Under the pieces are notes generated by a model, which saw nothing but the letters and a program-made list of their open reading frames with translations, had not been told where the DNA came from and searched no databases. A program made the translations under genes and the position numbers. Positions 38,841 to 48,835 of a DNA stretch of 64,000 nucleotides are shown here, one piece after another. Every line of letters starts with the position of its first letter. The first letter of the stretch is position 1. Source of the stretch: Marthasterias glacialis (taxonomy: Eukaryota; Echinodermata; Asteroidea; Forcipulatida; Asteriidae); NCBI GenBank assembly GCA_911728455.2, contig OU452233.1:11342167-11406166 (forward strand). The letters run 5' to 3'.

Positions 38841-40916
38841 GATTATAAGATATACAAAACATAAATACCTTGCTGTCCCTATACACCTCTCTGGTGTAGT
38901 CAATCAAGCGACTAAAATCTCCAGACGTTGAGTCAAAACTGCACTTCAAACTTGAAACATTATTAGTCCCCACTGAAAAAACGATCACAGCTGGATCCAC
39001 AAAAGATGACTGATGTTTGATATCCTGTGAAAGAAATTGAAAGCACGATTCGCCTTATTTAGGTTAAAATATAATTATGCACCATAATGACAATGACAAC
39101 GTACAAAATGTATTAATAAGCATACACTAGTCTGCAAATGCCGAAAAGGGAAACAAGATCGAACTTGTAAAAAATGTTGGCTGTTAGTAAAAGTGTTCAG
39201 AATACCATTTTATATTCTGCACAATATTATTAAAAAAAATAAAGAAAGAAAAGTATGCCGAAAACTACAAAGTTATTCCTTTGCTTGGTAGATAGATTTT
39301 GCACATTTCAGATCCTTTTTTGTTGTTTAAGAGAATAATTAGCATAATCATAGTGCGTATGGCAGTTCAGCCAGATTTGTGCCTAATTGTTACTTGTAAT
39401 TAGTAGTACAAACGACATTGTCATACCTGATGAACATCGCGAACAAGTGCTCCGGGTGTACAGCTTATGCCCATTCGATAACCTTCCTCAATAACTGGCA
39501 CATGGCCTTCAACCATAGACCTCCACTGTGAATCTCCAAAAATCACGACAAGCTGGAAAAAAGGTAATTTTATTAAGATGATGGTAGGCCTATTCTCGAT
39601 ATAGATGCCAAAATAAATCCGTTGTATGCCATGGTGTATCGCTAATATTGTAGTTAATAGAATACAATGACACAATTAAACAACATTCGTTTAAAACTTG
39701 TGGAGGGAGTTTGTAGTACAGCTGGGGAATTTAAAGACGGTGGTGGGTGCTAAAATCAACTAGTGGCCAGATTGAAAAAAGTCAATCAATGTAAGGCGTT
39801 TGTGCATTTTTATAAAAAAAATTAACTAGTTCAGGTTTGGGACGGTGCCCCCGTTTTTAATATTTGAGTGCGTTTCCGTGTTTTGATTTTGTTTTGTTCT
39901 TGTTTTTTTTGGGTTTTTTTGTTTGTTTGTTTGTTGGGTGGGTTGTTTGTTTGTTTGTTTAGTTGGTTTTTAGTTGTTGTTTTTTTTTTTTTTTTTTTTT
40001 TTTTTTATTGTATTTGTTATTTTATTTATTAATTTTTGTTTGTGGGTCTTCTTCTTCTTTTTTTCTTTGCTTTATTGTGCTTTTAAACTTATACCATGAA
40101 AATTAAATGACGATTGATTTTGCTGTTCCATACGTACACATAAATCCTATATACACAAAATTGGATATCTATATAAATAAGAAACAATGATAGCATTTCA
40201 CTTCTTCTTTTCCATAACATTGTGTAAGAAAGATTCTCTATAAGGTTGTGAACTATGTTGATATTACAGCTGTGAAACCTCCTCTCAGTTTACAGCCTTG
40301 AAGACCCCTTGTGTCACTGTCCTACAAAGTTTTGACAACATTTCAGCAGCACTTTGTTTCCCCAAGCTGCATCCGGAAGGAGGGAAAACATCCAGACCGA
40401 GGTCTCATACATACACAGAGACGTCCTTTTAGTATATACCAAAAGCTGTTCTACATTTATTTATTGGTCAATGCAGATTTGTTTTAGATTGCAATTGAAG
40501 TCGGTATTATATGCATCTTTGAAGCAACTTTTATTTTCACAAAGAATGAAGCAACTTTCATTTTCACAAAGAAATCTGGACTCCCTCAGATCTCCCCTCC
40601 CCCCCCTTGGATTTTCCTACCAAAACAATATTACCCAAACGAGGTTGGAAATTGGTGGTGCTCCGCCATTTTTAAATACATTCAAGAGCCTGGTAATACT
40701 AATATTGGTGAATATTTGGTGTTGGAGAGGACCTTAACGATATATGTTACTTAAAATTATAACTTGTCTACCAATAATTTTTTAATTTTATCAAATACTT
40801 ACTGGGTTTTGGGTGTCTCCTGATGGCAGACGAAGTCTGTGTTGTTTACCGGATATTCCCCTATTCCAAGGAATTACCTTCGCCCGGTACCCTGATCCGC
40901 AGGTCCTTCCCGTCAT
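30402..40916 (-). CDS. Predicted fusion: SGNH hydrolase, C2H2, 2x PHD, MULE transposase, USP, Ulp1 (about 2,250 aa)
   Basis: Predicted exons, in transcript order: 40916-40803, 39552-39427, 39024-38869, 38067-37744, 37484-37346, 37217-37124, 37079-36920, 36893-36691 and 35849-30402. All have GT-AG borders. Exons 1-4 are phase 0, and exons 5-8 total 596 nt and join exon 9 in phase. The large last exon could be read from a Met at 35972, but the 41 residues before 35849 look like a pyrimidine-rich intron end (TTTCCCATGTACAG). Exon 8 has a good donor (CGGAAG/GTAAGA) eight codons before a stop, so the SGNH exons and the transposase exon probably form one protein. Two weak points remain: the frame must shift by one base near 37,843 in exon 4, and the exon 8 acceptor (AGAGAG) is not the best one locally. 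Otherwise it would be two adjacent genes. Sub-domains are listed separately. Confidence 0.68.
30537..31055 (-). other. Ulp1/SENP-type (C48) protease domain of the fusion protein
   Basis: Numbered from the Met at 35972, residues 1640-1812 carry H1720 (RNSHFMLFVID), D1737 (CYDSLSP), Q1791 and C1797 in QDDYDSCGLYCC. This is the His-Asp-Gln-Cys order of Ulp1-like cysteine proteases, which remove SUMO or related modifiers. The usual Trp after His is Phe here. Domains of this type are known as passengers of several MULE and KDZ transposons. It forms the C-terminus of the protein. Confidence 0.8.
31383..32255 (-). other. USP-type deubiquitinase domain of the fusion protein
   Basis: Residues 1240-1530 (from the Met at 35972) contain the Cys box GISNNSCSCWWIASIQAL with catalytic C1255, then QQDAAEFL (1326-1333). 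The His box is VVVHVGISVASGHYVTYV with H1484, followed by FDDHVVCQV and AYLLIYEK. C1359/C1362 and C1392/C1395/C1403/C1406 form a candidate zinc-ribbon finger between the boxes. All the key elements of a ubiquitin-specific protease are in order. An Asn-rich linker (GTT microsatellite, about 32,285-32,350) precedes it. Confidence 0.88.
32643..33731 (-). other. MULE-type DDE transposase core of the fusion protein
   Basis: Residues 748-1110 (from the Met at 35972) carry D759 in ILYLDATGS, D838 in LIMIDGSAM, the C884-A-S-H887 pair, and E1097 in GVIEKSMGEVK (E1102 is the alternative). D...D...CxxH...E is the signature of Mutator-like transposases. An insertion of about 170 residues, partly acidic and low-complexity, lies between CxxH and the Glu. 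The 9-bp duplication around the element supports this assignment independently. Confidence 0.85.
34068..34385 (-). other. Zinc-binding (FLYWCH/GCM-like) module before the transposase core
   Basis: Residues 530-635 contain C599 and C604, then C623 and H627/H630/H631 in CFTGHPSHH. This resembles the WRKY/GCM/FLYWCH-type DNA-binding module that precedes the catalytic core in many MULE proteins. The call is by pattern. Confidence 0.5.
34779..35504 (-). repeat. Tandem 363-bp duplication encoding two PHD fingers
   Basis: Residues 157-277 and 278-398 are nearly the same, including a PHD finger (LYCICQ...CDKCGCWYH...C...FYCGVNGC) and its acidic tail. At the DNA level the copies at 35142-35504 and 34779-35141 differ by only a few bases. 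PHD fingers bind histone H3 tails, often methylated at K4. A Cys4-His-Cys3 ligand set is visible in each: C159, C161, C174, C177, H182, C185, C205, C210 and the equivalents 121 residues on. Confidence 0.85.
36358..36578 (+). repeat. (GTTT)n microsatellite, about 220 bp
   Basis: A TTTG tetranucleotide repeat, interrupted by GGG at about 36,510 and 36,564. It lies in the predicted last intron of the fusion gene. The CLFV-repeat open frames across it are artefacts. Confidence 0.9.
36691..36893 (-). other. C2H2 zinc-finger exon of the fusion protein
   Basis: This exon encodes a single C-x2-C-x12-H-x4-H finger (CFICNKICRSESG...DHFRAKH) followed by a basic tail ending in KFARK. A GTAAGA donor follows directly. 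It sits between the SGNH/linker exons and the large transposase exon. Confidence 0.65.
37744..39552 (-). other. SGNH/GDSL hydrolase exons (2-4) of the fusion protein
   Basis: Exon 2 encodes LVVIFGDSQWRSM (block I nucleophile Ser46), exon 3 VFSVGTNN (block III Asn) and exon 4 SWKDGVHVS (block V Asp186 and His189). The Ser, Asn, Asp and His order is complete, so this looks like a working SGNH-type esterase/acyl-hydrolase fold of about 170 residues. Exon 1 (40916-40803) adds a basic leader. SGNH domains are known in some non-LTR retrotransposons. Exon 4 is open for 108 codons, but only the first about 75 fit the fold. After about 37,843 a frame one base off reads as a Ser/Pro/Gln-rich linker that matches the phase of exon 5. 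Confidence 0.75.
38735..38836 (+). repeat. (ATAG)n / (TTGG)n / (TTGA)n microsatellite
   Basis: A compound tetranucleotide repeat in a predicted intron of the fusion gene. Confidence 0.85.
39900..40008 (+). repeat. GTTT and poly-T low-complexity tract
   Basis: Interrupted GTTT repeats followed by an uninterrupted run of about 26 T near 39,980-40,005. It lies in the first predicted intron of the fusion gene. Confidence 0.8.
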
Positions 40917-41634
40917 GATTTGAGCATTAATTTATATGAATCGAAATGATTTGACAATCCTTTTACTTGACGAGGTGCGATTTGCGCATACTTTTATGTT
41001 CCGACGTCCGTGCTGCAAACGCCAACAACGATTTACAGGCTCGCATGCTTTTACTGTTCAACCCATCATTGGTTTATGTACAAAACTGTTATGCAAATGA
41101 AAGGTTTCAGGGAACGTTATGGTACTGGTTATTCATAAACGTTTGGCCTATCACGTTGGTTGGTTGGCCAATCATGTGCTGGGTTTTGGTCAAGTTTTTG
41201 TTTTGGGCAGTTGCGCCAATCACTGTCGGTGTTTCTTAAGAGTGGAAAACATGTTGTCAAACAATCAGGGGAGGCAACTTTGGCGTGGGTTTAGAGCACA
41301 AGTAGGCCTATTGTCTTTCACAGTTGTGGAAAGTGCAAACTGACTAGTGGAAAAATCCACTTCCACCCATACATCTTCCGGTGCTTTTTTTTGTATTGCT
41401 GCTGAGTAGCAAGGGCGTGGATAGCTACCGAAAAGTGGGGGGATGTAGGCATGCCAGCCGTATAGAAGATCTGAAATAGCTTGGCCGGAAATAGGCCCAA
41501 ATAGCATTCGGCGCGTGGTCCATCTTTGTATGCGCCGCCAACAACCAGGGCAATGTAATGTAAACACAAAGTCATTCACCCATACCATTCGAACGTTATC
41601 GGTTCTTTGAAGAAAAATGTATGAAAAACCCGAA
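40917..41634 (-). promoter_or_regulatory. Probable promoter region of the fusion gene
   Basis: The 0.7 kb between the predicted start codon and the right repeat array is unique sequence. On the minus strand it has CCAAT/ATTGG boxes (inverse of GGCCAATCATG near 41,167 and GCGCCAATCACTG near 41,213). No clear TATA box was seen. The assignment rests mainly on position. Confidence 0.35.
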
Positions 41635-44600
41635 AACATTTCAGATGAAAATTAGGTAGCTGCGTGTGTATTTGTCACTGTATATATGAAATGCGTATGC
41701 AGGCTCACTTTATGCCGTTGTTTAATTAGTTGGGCTGACCTAATAAGTAGACTAATTAAGTCGGGGCGCCTATGAGTGATGGTTTGGGATGTGAGGAACA
41801 CGTCTATGAAGAAAAAAATAAACATTTCATAATTTTACGTTGAAAACATTTCAAATGAAAATTAGGTAGCTGCGTGTGTATTTGTCACTGTATATATGAA
41901 TTGCGTATGCGGGCTCACTTTATGCCGTTGTTTAATTAGTTGGGCTGACCTAATTAGTAGACTAATTAAGTCGGGGCGCCTACGAGTGATGGTTTGGGAT
42001 GTGAGGAACACGTCTATGAAGAAAAAAATAAAAATTTCATAATTTTCATTGAAAACATTTCAGATGAAAATTAGGTAGTTGCGAGTGTATTTGTCACTCT
42101 GTATATGAAATGCGAATGCGGGCTAACTTTATGCCGTTGTTTAATTAGTTGGGCTGACCTAATGAGAGGACTAATTAAGTCGGGGCGCCTATGAGTGATG
42201 GTTTGGGATGTGAGGAACACGTCTATGAAGAAAAAATTAAAAATTTCATAATTTTACTTTGAAAACATTTCAGATGAAAATTAGGTAGTTGCGTGTGTAT
42301 TTGTCACTGTATATATGAAATGCGTATGCAGGCTCACTTTATGCCGTTGTTTAATTAGTTGGGCTGACCTAATTAGTAGACTAATTAAGTCGGGGCGCCT
42401 ATGAGTGATGGTTTGGGATGTGAGGAACACAACTATGAAAAAAAAAATAAACATTTCATAATTTTACTTTAAAAACATTTCAAATGAAAATTAGGTAGTT
42501 GCGTGTGTATTTGTCACTGTATATGAATTGCGTATGCGGGCTCACTTTATGCCGTTGTTTAATTAGTTGGGCTGACCTAATTAGTCGACTAATTAAGTCG
42601 GGGCGCCTACGAGTGATGGTTTGGGATGTGAGGAACACGTCTATGAAGAAAAAAATAAACATTTCATAATTTTACTTTGAAAACATTTCAGATGAAAATT
42701 AGGTAGTTGCGTGTGTATTTGTCACTGTATATAATAAAATGCGTATGCAGGCTCACTTTATGCCATTGTTTAATTAGTTGGGCTGACCTAATTAGTAGAC
42801 TAATTAAGTCGGGGCGCCTATGAGTGATGGTTTGGGATGTGAGGAACACGTCTATGAAAAAAAAAAAAAAATTTCATAATTTTACTTTGAAAACATTTCA
42901 AATGAAAATTAGGTAGTTGCGTGTGTATTTGTCACTGTATATATGAAATGCGTATGCAGGCTCACTTTATGCCGTTGTTTAATTAGTTGGGCTGACCTAA
43001 TTAGTAGACTAATTAAGTCGGGGCGCCTATGAGTGATGGTTTGGGATGTGAGGAACACGTCTATGAAAAAAAAAATGAAAATTTCATAATTTTACTTTGA
43101 AAACATTTCAAATGAAAATTAGGTAGCTGCGTGTGTATTTGTCAATGTATATATGAATTGTGTATGCGGGCTCACTTTATGCCGTTGTTTAATTAGTTGG
43201 GCTGACCTAATTAGTAGACTAATTAAGTCGGGGCGCCTATGAGTGATGGTTTGGGATGTGAGGAACACGTCTATGAAGAAAAAAATAAACATTTCATAAT
43301 TTTACGTTGAAAACATTTCAGATGAAAATTAGGTAGTTGCGAGTGTATTTGTCACTGTATATAATAAAATGCGTATGCAGGCTCACTTTATGCCGTTGTT
43401 TAATTAGTTGGGCTGACCTAATTAGTAGACTAATTAAGTCGGGGCGCCTTCGAGTGATGGTTTGGGATGTGAGGAACACGTCTATGAAGAAAAAATTAAA
43501 AATTTCATAATTTTACTTTGAAAACATTTCAGATGAAAATTAGGTAGCTGCGTGTGTATTTGTCACTGTAATTATATGAATTGTGTATGCGGGCTCACTT
43601 TATGCCGTTGTTTAATTAGTTGGGCTGACCTAATTAGTAGACTAATTAAGTCGGGGCGCCTACGAGTGATGGTTTGGGATGTGAGGAACACGTCTATGAA
43701 GAAAAAAATAAAAATTTCATAATTTTACTGTGAAAACATTTCAAATGAAAATTAGGTAGCTGCGTGTGTATTTGTCACTGTATATATGAATTGTGTATGC
43801 GGGCTCACTTTATGCCGTTGTTTAATTAGTTGGGCTGACCTAATTAGTAGACTAATTAAGTCGGGGCGCCTACGAGTGATGGTTTGAGATGTGAGGAACA
43901 CGTCTATGAAGAAAAAAATAAACATTTCATAATTTTACGTTGAAAACATTTCAGATGAAAATTAGGTAGTTGCGTGTGTATTTGGCACTCTGTATATGAA
44001 ATGCGAATGCGGGCTAACTTTATGCCGTTGTTTAATTAGTTGGGCTGACCTAATGAGTGGACTAATTAAGTCGGGGCGCCTATGAGTGATGGTTTGGGAT
44101 GTGAGGAACACGTCTATGAAGAAAAAAATAAACATTTCATAATTTTACGTTGAAAACATTTCAGATGAAAATTAGGTAGTTGCGAGTGTATTTGTCACTG
44201 TATATAATAAAATGCGTATACAGGCTCACTTTATGCCGTTGTTTAATTAGTTGGGCTGACCTAATTAGTAGACTAATTAAGTCGGGGCGCCTATGAGTGA
44301 TGGTTTGGGATGTGAGGAACACGTCTATGAAGAAAAAAATAAACATTTCATAATTTTACTTTGAAAACATTTCAGATGAAAATTAGGTAGCTGCGTGTGT
44401 ATTTGTCACTGTATAATGAATTGTGTATGCGGGCTCACTTTATGCCGTTGTTTAATTAGTTGGGCTGACCTAATTAGTAGACTAATTAAGTCGGGGCGCC
44501 TACGAGTGATGGTTTGAGATGTGAGGAACACGTCTATGAAAAAAAAAATTAACATTTCATAATTTTACTGTGAAAACATTTCAGATGAAAACTCTGTATT

Positions 44601-44718
44601 TCCGAACACTTAAGAAGGACCTTGACCGTTAGTGACGGTCGTTGTCGAATCTTTTGAAATTTGGTGCTGGCAACAAATTTAGGGCCAGCACCAAATTTAG
44701 TGCTCACTTCAGTCTGGT
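41635..44718 (-). repeat. Right arm: about 14 inverted tandem units of 208-212 bp plus inverted end
   Basis: The word CATTTCA(G/A)ATGAAA recurs 15 times about 210 bp apart (41,636; 41,847; 42,056; 42,266; ... 44,577). The units are the inverse of those in the left arm, but here they differ from each other by many substitutions and small indels. The final 128 bp (about 44,590-44,718) match the unique end of the left arm in inverse, with a few differences. Confidence 0.92.
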
Positions 44719-44727
44719 TAGTCTGGG
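44719..44727 (+). repeat. Right 9-bp target site duplication (TAGTCTGGG)
   Basis: Identical to 26674-26682 and directly adjacent to the element end ...CTTCAGTCTGGT. Confidence 0.88.
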
Positions 44728-45414
44728 TCTCTTATATTATAAAGTGATATATTGAACTTGAATAGAGAAGCCAGTACTCAGCAGGCGATTTTCCAGTAAT
44801 TTTGTTGAGTTTTTGTCATAATTTGTGCAATTTGTTTGGAAGTTCAGGGTATCACACATTCACAGTAAATTGACTTTTTCACAGCTGATATACATGTGCA
44901 GCTTCCCTGGGCCGCTAGTCAAAAAAGGAATACAGACCCCAGTTCAGACTACTTATAGTTATACTGGGTCACCTACCTCGAACCTCGGTCACAGTCACAC
45001 TATGATGATCATACCATAACACTACCACTCCATGCGGGGCATCAGTCACAGTACCAAAGGTCTCGTGCACACACAGTACTGGCTGCCACAACAAGTATCG
45101 TTGGTTAAACTTTTGCCATACAAAGTCATTCCAAATTTCTTAATGACAAAGTCAAAAGTGTTTCTCTACTCCGCCATGCTGACCATGCAGTGTGCAGGCA
45201 GGCTGTATCACGGCTTGCCAGTGCGTCTAGTTCGTTCCTCATCTCCTGCATGCAGCGCATATTCGGCAGCATGGAAGGGTGGTCGGTGGAAGCCCATTTG
45301 TCAACCAATATAGTTAGGACTACTACTACTAGAGAAACTACTTTAGAAGCCTAGTCATGGTTAGTGTACTGAGCTAGCTCTCTACTCATGGGTACTGTGA
45401 CCCATGAACCCCCG
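44728..45414. other. Gap, no gene seen
   Basis: Noncoding sequence between the giant element and the next TIR element. Short open frames have no recognisable domain. Confidence 0.4.
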
Positions 45415-46292
45415 GCCCGGTCGTGATTTGTTTTTCCGTACCACACGCTCAATAAGGAGCTACAGCGAAGCGTCCCGATTGGTCAGTTACAAAATGCATT
45501 ATGCATGTTAAGTCGCAGGCTGTTTCACACGAAAGTTGTGTGTGATCGGCGCAAAGTACATGTACTTCCCCTCCTCGTGCTCTGTAATGTACTATGTAGG
45601 GAATACTCAGCAGCAAGTTCAGCATGGTGTTTGTGTTCCAGACGCCGCAAGAATAACCAAGGTCACTTCTATCTGAGATACGTGTTAAGTGTATCTGTTG
45701 TCCTTTTTCTACGGTATTTAAGTCATACCTGTTGATGTGCACTAGTGGCAAACATGGGAGTTTCTGGTTAGTAATGTGGGGACGTTGATGTGGTAGCCTA
45801 AGAATGTGTGTGCTAAGAAATGGGATTGTGGAGAGCCTTAAATGACAGGGTATTATGGGCCACATGTTTTTTCGGTACTTCACGGGTGTAGAACAAAGCT
45901 TGTACAAACGTTAGAGTTGATTACCTTTCCACTGTTTATGTTTCTCCTAAAACTGTTCACACACTTGGTTAATTTAGCCTCTTGTGTAATCTTTGAGTGT
46001 GTTGTTAGTCACCCATTGTAGTTATTGGCTTCAGACAGCAGCCTATAGACCATGTGACCCTTGTTTACAAAAGAGTGACCTTGTACATTCCAGGGCAATT
46101 ACTGGCAGGCAAGATACTGCCACATAAATTCAATGGCCATTAAATTGAGAGCTGAACTAGTTGTGAGATGTGCCCCATTCCTTCATATCCAAAGTTGATG
46201 ACAATCGGACAGTGCAATCTCCATAAAATGAAAGATTTAAAGTATTTTCCCATTGAGCCGTGTACAAATCCTGCCTGCAGGAAGTCCAGCAG

Positions 46293-46424
46293 CCGATTTC
46301 ACAAAACTTTACGCAACTGCATAAATCCACTTGCGCAACATTTAGTGCATAAGGTAGGCCACTTGCGCAATAAAATGTGGCGCAAGTGGACTTACGCAGT
46401 TGCGTAAAGTTTTGTGAAATCGAC
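46293..46424. mobile_element. Hairpin MITE (GATTTCACAAAACTTTACGCAA arms)
   Basis: GATTTCACAAAACTTTACGC and the following AACTGC...CACTTGCGCAA are matched by the inverse ending in GTTTTGTGAAATCG. The total is about 132 bp. Confidence 0.65.
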
Positions 46425-46717
46425 CGCAGGTTCTGTGGCTCTTTTGTAAACATGTGATGTCACAGGTAACATGGTCTATAGCAGTGCAAGGGGCATCATC
46501 AGCTTTTGGTTGTGCTCTCCCATTATTTTGGTAGTTTAATTGCCTGGTTTGAACGACTCATTACTGCTATATGGACTCGGTCTTTAAAGCTATATTGTAA
46601 CACAGGAATATGCTGTGTCACAGGGGCCGAAATGTAGATAATAAAGCAATGTAGAGACGAGTACTTTGCGCTTGACAAATTGAATATTATTTATTTGAGC
46701 TTTACAAAGTACAGATG

Positions 46718-47626
46718 TATGGTGGCCCTGAAGGGACATCGCACATCGCATACGTGTGCGCACACGTATGCAATGTCGTGAAACAATTCGCGAATGTGTG
46801 CGCACACGTATGCAATGTCGTGAACCAAATCGCGAATATATGCGCACACGTATGCAATGTCGTGAAACAATTCGCGAATGTGTGCGCACACGTATGCAAT
46901 GTCGTGAACCAAATCGCGAATATATGCGCACACGTATGCAATGTCGCGAAACAAATCGCGAATGTGTGCGCACACGTATGCAATGTCGTGAACCAAATCG
47001 CGAATATATGCGCACTCGTCTGCGAATATATTCGCGATGTCGTGAATTTTATTGCATACCATTGTCGCATACCTTTGAATAAAATGTCTATTGATCTGGG
47101 GGGTTGAAGCACCAAGTCTGGAATCAAGACGTACAGGCATATACACAATGTACCTGCCTGGTACCCAAGCTCCTGCATTGAATGTCTTTGGTATACAAAT
47201 GGGACCAGGGCCACTTGCATACTCCCTAGTTCACTAACACATTGTCCGCAACTATGACATCACCCCAAAGGTATGCGACAATGGTATGCAATAAAATTCA
47301 CGACATCGCGAATATATTCGCAGACGAGTGCGCACATATTCGCGATTTGGTTCACAACATTGCATACCGTGTGCGCACACATTCGCGATTTGTTTCACGA
47401 CATTGCATACGTGTGCGCACACATTCGCGATTTGGTTCACGACATTGCATACGTGTGCGCACATATTCGCGATTTATTCTACGACATTGCATACGTGTGC
47501 GCACATATTCGCGATTTGTTTCACGACATCGCATACGTGTGCGCACATATTCGCGATTTGTTTCACGACATCGCATACGTATGCGCACACGTTTGCGATG
47601 TGCGATGTCCCTTCAGGGCCACCATA
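46718..47626. mobile_element. Foldback element, 909 bp, with 42-bp repeat arms and 6-bp duplication
   Basis: The ends TATGGTGGCCCTGAAGGGAC and its exact inverse are flanked by CAGATG at 46712-46717 and 47627-47632. The arms (46718-47085 and 47262-47626) are tandem 42-bp units containing GTGTGCGCACACGTATGCAA, inverted between arms, around a unique spacer of about 180 bp. The arms alternate purine and pyrimidine over long stretches. Because 42 is a multiple of three, spurious open frames run along both strands. Confidence 0.85.
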
Positions 47627-48504
47627 CAGATGACTGCAGAGTGAGAGACAGGAACAGGGAAGAAGAACTGGAAGAAAACTGGATTAGGCCACAGTGTACA
47701 AGTACACTGGGTTAACCAGAGGTCTGACTTGTAGAGTGCAGAATAGGGAAACTGACTAAAACTACATGATTGTTAAAATATATAATGAGAAACCTACATC
47801 ATGACAAGTATAAAGTAGTGATGAATTATATTAAATAAATGGGGGTCATTGTGTAGGGTGGCGATGGACACTTACTAATGACATTTGGGGAGATCCGGAC
47901 AGAGTGGTCATAAAAATATTTGGGGTAATTGGCCTACTTGGAAATTACTGGGAAATTGTATATGAAGTCAGTTTCCTGACTTGACCATGCCACCTGTTTA
48001 TTTGGAAATTGTATATGTGGGCAGTTGTGTTCTTGACCACAAACATGAGAATTAAATCAGTGAATTTTATGGCTTACACTATTATGATCTCAATCTGCAA
48101 CTTCCTTGGGTACTGTGTTTTGGTATTGGGTTAGCTTTTACTGTGATTTGTTTGTGTTTTATTTATTTTCTTTTAAGCTGTGTTTCATTGACTTTCTTTG
48201 CTTTCGGTCACTTTTGATCAATAAAGTGTTTTTAAATTTTATGTCTGTGTTTTTTGTTTGCTTTGCTGTTAAAGAAACCTACAATAGAGAGTCACTCTCC
48301 CACTTCATGCATTTCCTTGCCTCTTGACCCTGTTCTATCTTTATTAGTTATAAACATGGCATGTATAAACACTTATGCTGTGCTGATGTACGCGTGGTAG
48401 CATATAAAACGAACTCTTGTGACCTAATGGGCATAATACATTAGCAACTGACCAATCGGGACGCCTCGCTGTGGCTCCCTATTCAGCGTGTGGTACGGAA
48501 AAAA

Positions 48505-48835
48505 AAATCGCGGCCCGGTCGTGATTTGTTTTTCTCCAATCCCACTCTCTACGTTGAATATGGAGCCACAGCAAAGCGTTCCGATTGGTCAGTTGTTAAT
48601 AATGCACGTATTATGCAAGACGTAATAGTTCCTAAAAGAGCTGACATAACTGTTTCACACAACGTTGAGTGCGGGATCGGCGTAGGCCCTCCTTGTTCTG
48701 ATCATGCTCTCTGATGTAATACTGGCAAGTTCAGCATGGTGTTTGTGTGATTCAGGCGCCATAAGAATTGCCAAGGCCACTCCTGTTTTTTTTAAGAATG
48801 CGGGGTCCTTTTTCTGCGGTATTTCTACCACAATC
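48505..48835 (+). repeat. Second, partial copy of the 3.1-kb element's left end
   Basis: It starts where the first element ends (CGGCCCGGTCGTGATTTG) and follows the left 320 bp of that element, with shared blocks such as CCGATTGGTCAGTT and GCAAGTTCAGCATGGTGTTTGTG. It then stops being recognisable. Two element ends therefore abut head to tail. Confidence 0.6.

Larger units (their letters stand above)
26683..44718 (-). mobile_element. Giant foldback Mutator-like transposon (18,036 bp)
   Basis: The ends are ACCAGACTGAAGTGAGCAC at 26683 and its exact inverse finishing at 44718, flanked by identical 9-bp duplications. Each arm starts with about 128 bp of unique inverted repeat, then passes into a tandem array of units of about 210 bp that is inverted between the two arms. 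The element therefore folds back over about 2.1 kb. One minus-strand gene (40916-30402) encodes a MULE-type transposase fused to other domains. MULEs are known for 8-10-bp duplications, and foldback elements with tandem-repeat arms (Foldback/NOF in flies) are transposed by MULE-type transposases, so structure and protein agree. The undamaged duplication and the close arms suggest insertion was not ancient. Confidence 0.88.
45415..48510. mobile_element. 3.1-kb non-autonomous TIR element with nested insert
   Basis: The left end CCCGGTCGTGATTTGTTTTT, with the next about 52 bp (through GCGTCCCGATTGGTCAGTT), is matched in inverse at 48,443-48,510 at roughly 90 percent. No transposase is encoded. 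A foldback element (46718-47626) and a hairpin (46293-46424) lie inside. Confidence 0.55.

Noticed and set aside
40967-41239. 90-codon open frame with hydrophobic segments on the plus strand
   Set aside because: No partner exons or homology apparent, and it overlaps the probable promoter region of the minus-strand gene.
46590-47715. Many overlapping open frames on both strands (repeats of RVRTHSRF, AHIRDLVHDIAYVC and similar)
   Set aside because: They all follow from the 42-bp tandem unit, a multiple of three with no stops; the DNA is a foldback element.
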